Origin: Flammeovirgaceae bacterium
GTDB lineage: Bacteria > Bacteroidota > Bacteroidia > Cytophagales > Cyclobacteriaceae
Reading direction: 5' to 3'
Assembly (NCBI GenBank): GCA_016712035.1
Contig: JADJRT010000003.1
Location: 87,001-151,000, forward strand
Length of the DNA stretch: 64,000 bases
Shown here: positions 62,862 through 64,000 of the stretch, piece after piece
How the letters are laid out: each line of letters begins with the position of its first letter
How positions within the stretch are numbered: the stretch's first letter is position 1
Program-made: the position numbers and the translations under genes
The notes under the pieces: generated by a model
Told to the model about the DNA's origin: nothing
The model's database searches: none
What the model saw: only the letters and a program-made list of their open reading frames with translations

Positions 62862-63824
62862 ATGCTCATTCTACAAAATGATTCAATAGGCAACTTACTC
62901 TCTTTGCAGGAAATTGTAGATGCCGTTGAGCGTGCTATGGTTGCTTATGAAAAGAATACGGTCATTGTTCCCTTGCGCATGCACCTTGACAAAAACAAGG
63001 ATACGATGATTAGCATGCCTGCATGGGGCGATAAGTATTTTAGTATAAAATTGGCGAATGTATTTCCTGCTAATCGCGATAAAAATCTGCCCGTTACCAT
63101 TGGTGCACTCGTACTGAACGATGGAGCAACCGGCCAACCGGTAGCCCTTATGAACGCTTCGAAATTGACAGCTCTGCGCACAGGCGCTCTGGGTGCCTTA
63201 GGTCTCAAGTATCTTACACCGGAAGACACAACAAGCATTGGATTGATTGGTTGTGGCATTCAGGGAATTCATCAGGCCGTGTTTGCGTGCACAGTTCGAA
63301 ATATTTCTACGATCCATTACTTGCATCGATCCGACCAAGGAGCAGAACATTTAATTTCCTTTGTGAAGGAGCATTTTCCAGATGTCTCGATTGTCGCCAG
63401 TTATTCTGTAAAAGAACTATTGAGTAAAACGAATGCGATAATAGCGGCTACTACTTCGGCAGAGCCTGTGCTACCCGATGATGAGCATTTACTAAAAGGC
63501 AAATGCCTTATTAGCATTGGCTCTTACAAACCTAGCATGCAGGAATTGCCAGATGCGGCCTTTCGTTTGGCAGGTAAACTATTTATTGATTCAGAATTTG
63601 CGCGTGTAGAAACAGGCGATTGTATAAATCCTGTAAAGAAAAATATTTTAAAAGAGACAGATTTATACACACTCGGAAAACTGATTACCAAAGAACAACG
63701 TGTGGATGTACGTAACAACACCACCTATAAATCGGCTGGTATGGCCGTTTACGATTTGTTTGTGGCACAGGCGATATATGAAAAGGCCATACAATTGGGC
63801 CAAGGCGTGCAGGTAGAATTTTAA
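62862..63824 (+). CDS. Ornithine cyclodeaminase/mu-crystallin-family protein
   Basis: About 320 residues from ATG 62862; the longer frame runs through the TauE gene and is rejected. NAD-binding IGLIGCGIQGIHQAVFA, and active-site and substrate residues in VPLRMHLDKNKDTMISMPAW and ALRTGALGALGLKYL. The end has GDCINPVKKN. The family includes ornithine cyclodeaminase, alanine dehydrogenase and ketimine reductase. Without neighbours the substrate cannot be named. Likely co-transcribed with the TauE gene. Confidence 0.88.
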   Translation: MLILQNDSIGNLLSLQEIVDAVERAMVAYEKNTVIVPLRMHLDKNKDTMISMPAWGDKYFSIKLANVFPANRDKNLPVTIGALVLNDGATGQPVALMNASKLTALRTGALGALGLKYLTPEDTTSIGLIGCGIQGIHQAVFACTVRNISTIHYLHRSDQGAEHLISFVKEHFPDVSIVASYSVKELLSKTNAIIAATTSAEPVLPDDEHLLKGKCLISIGSYKPSMQELPDAAFRLAGKLFIDSEFARVETGDCINPVKKNILKETDLYTLGKLITKEQRVDVRNNTTYKSAGMAVYDLFVAQAIYEKAIQLGQGVQVEF

Positions 63825-63850
63825 TTAAGAGATTTGCGGAAATATTTCTC

Positions 63851-64000
63851 TTATAGCGTCTTTGTATACGTACACTCTTTTTTCATTACACACTCATCAC
63901 ATTTAGGATTGGTTGGCCGGCAGGTTTCCCTGCCCAGAGATGAAATAGCCATGCCGGCTTCGCCCCAATCTTTGGCATCCACTACTTCCATCATTTGCTT
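63851..64000 (-). CDS. nth: Endonuclease III-like DNA glycosylase, 3' end only
   Basis: Partial gene, cut by the window edge. The last 50 codons end with GRETCRPTNPKCDECVMKKEC and TYTKTL. This C-x6-C-x2-C-x5-C spacing is exactly the 4Fe-4S cluster of endonuclease III/MutY. The catalytic Lys and HhH motif lie outside the window. It would remove oxidised pyrimidines in base-excision repair. Confidence 0.8.
   Translation of the reverse strand, partial: KQMMEVVDAKDWGEAGMAISSLGRETCRPTNPKCDECVMKKECTYTKTL

Noticed and set aside
1..64000. CRISPR arrays or a complete insertion sequence
   Set aside because: No regularly spaced direct repeats and no transposase or recombinase gene are seen in the window.

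Overview
The window looks like chromosomal DNA of a Bacteroidota bacterium, most likely order Cytophagales. Supporting signs are a PorT-type protein of the type IX secretion system beside ubiE, OmpA/PD40 proteins, Bacteroidota-restricted families (DUF4252, DUF4199, DUF5606, DUF2007), a TonB-dependent receptor with a carboxypeptidase-regulatory N-terminus, a tmRNA tag reading SGENTYAMAA, and TAnnTTTG-type -7 promoter boxes. I have no database result, so the taxonomy is inference.

Layout. 1-3170: a cut fatty-acid desaturase, a tRNA-Arg(CCG) followed by a truncated GIY-YIG gene and a duplicated tRNA 3' part split by a palindrome, a GH30 glycosidase, and a 34-residue Lys/Ala-only histone H1-like peptide. 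3246-10075: a TamB-TamA envelope pair broken by single-base losses in homopolymers. 10200-12740: two cassette-like modules (ArsR-AHSA1-RibD-like, then a FISUMP lipoprotein-like gene), each bounded by short inverted repeats and separated by a related long repeat. 12749-16000: TonB receptor and ssrA. 16023-21400: glycosyltransferase, two DUF4199 membrane proteins, a dihydroorotase homologue without its metal-binding HxH, and a BatA-like vWA protein. 21500-24470: ssb, zinc-ribbon protein, SDR, a wrecked cation transporter, GNAT. 24466-28903: ABC exporter, three tandem DUF4252 genes, anti-sigma and ECF sigma factor. 29000-35330: DUF2007, OmpA/PD40 protein, S9 peptidase and a pentameric ligand-gated ion channel homologue. 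35444-50532: mostly housekeeping (dtd, IscA-like, folB, DivIVA, PPTase, ubiE, porT, engB, fbp, lysC, LMW-PTP). 50698-56000: crotonase, waaA, rsgA, then three damaged genes in a row. 56050-64000: saccharopine dehydrogenase-like, NhaC, DEDD exonuclease, L-serine dehydratase, TauE, ornithine cyclodeaminase-like, and the 3' end of an endonuclease III.

A feature of the whole window is the number of otherwise intact genes with one lesion: a homopolymer one base short or long, or one nonsense codon (TAA, TAG and TGA all occur). Several are in genes expected to be important, such as waaA and rsgA. Sequence or assembly error is the simplest explanation, so broken genes are annotated here with their reconstructed extent. 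The cation transporter (23288-23931) and the trio at 53676-55947 carry more damage and could be real decay.

The most interesting biology is the cassette-like region at 10216-12740, the tRNA-Arg/GIY-YIG/palindrome arrangement, the H1-like micro-protein, the metal-ligand-less dihydroorotase and the prokaryotic ligand-gated channel.
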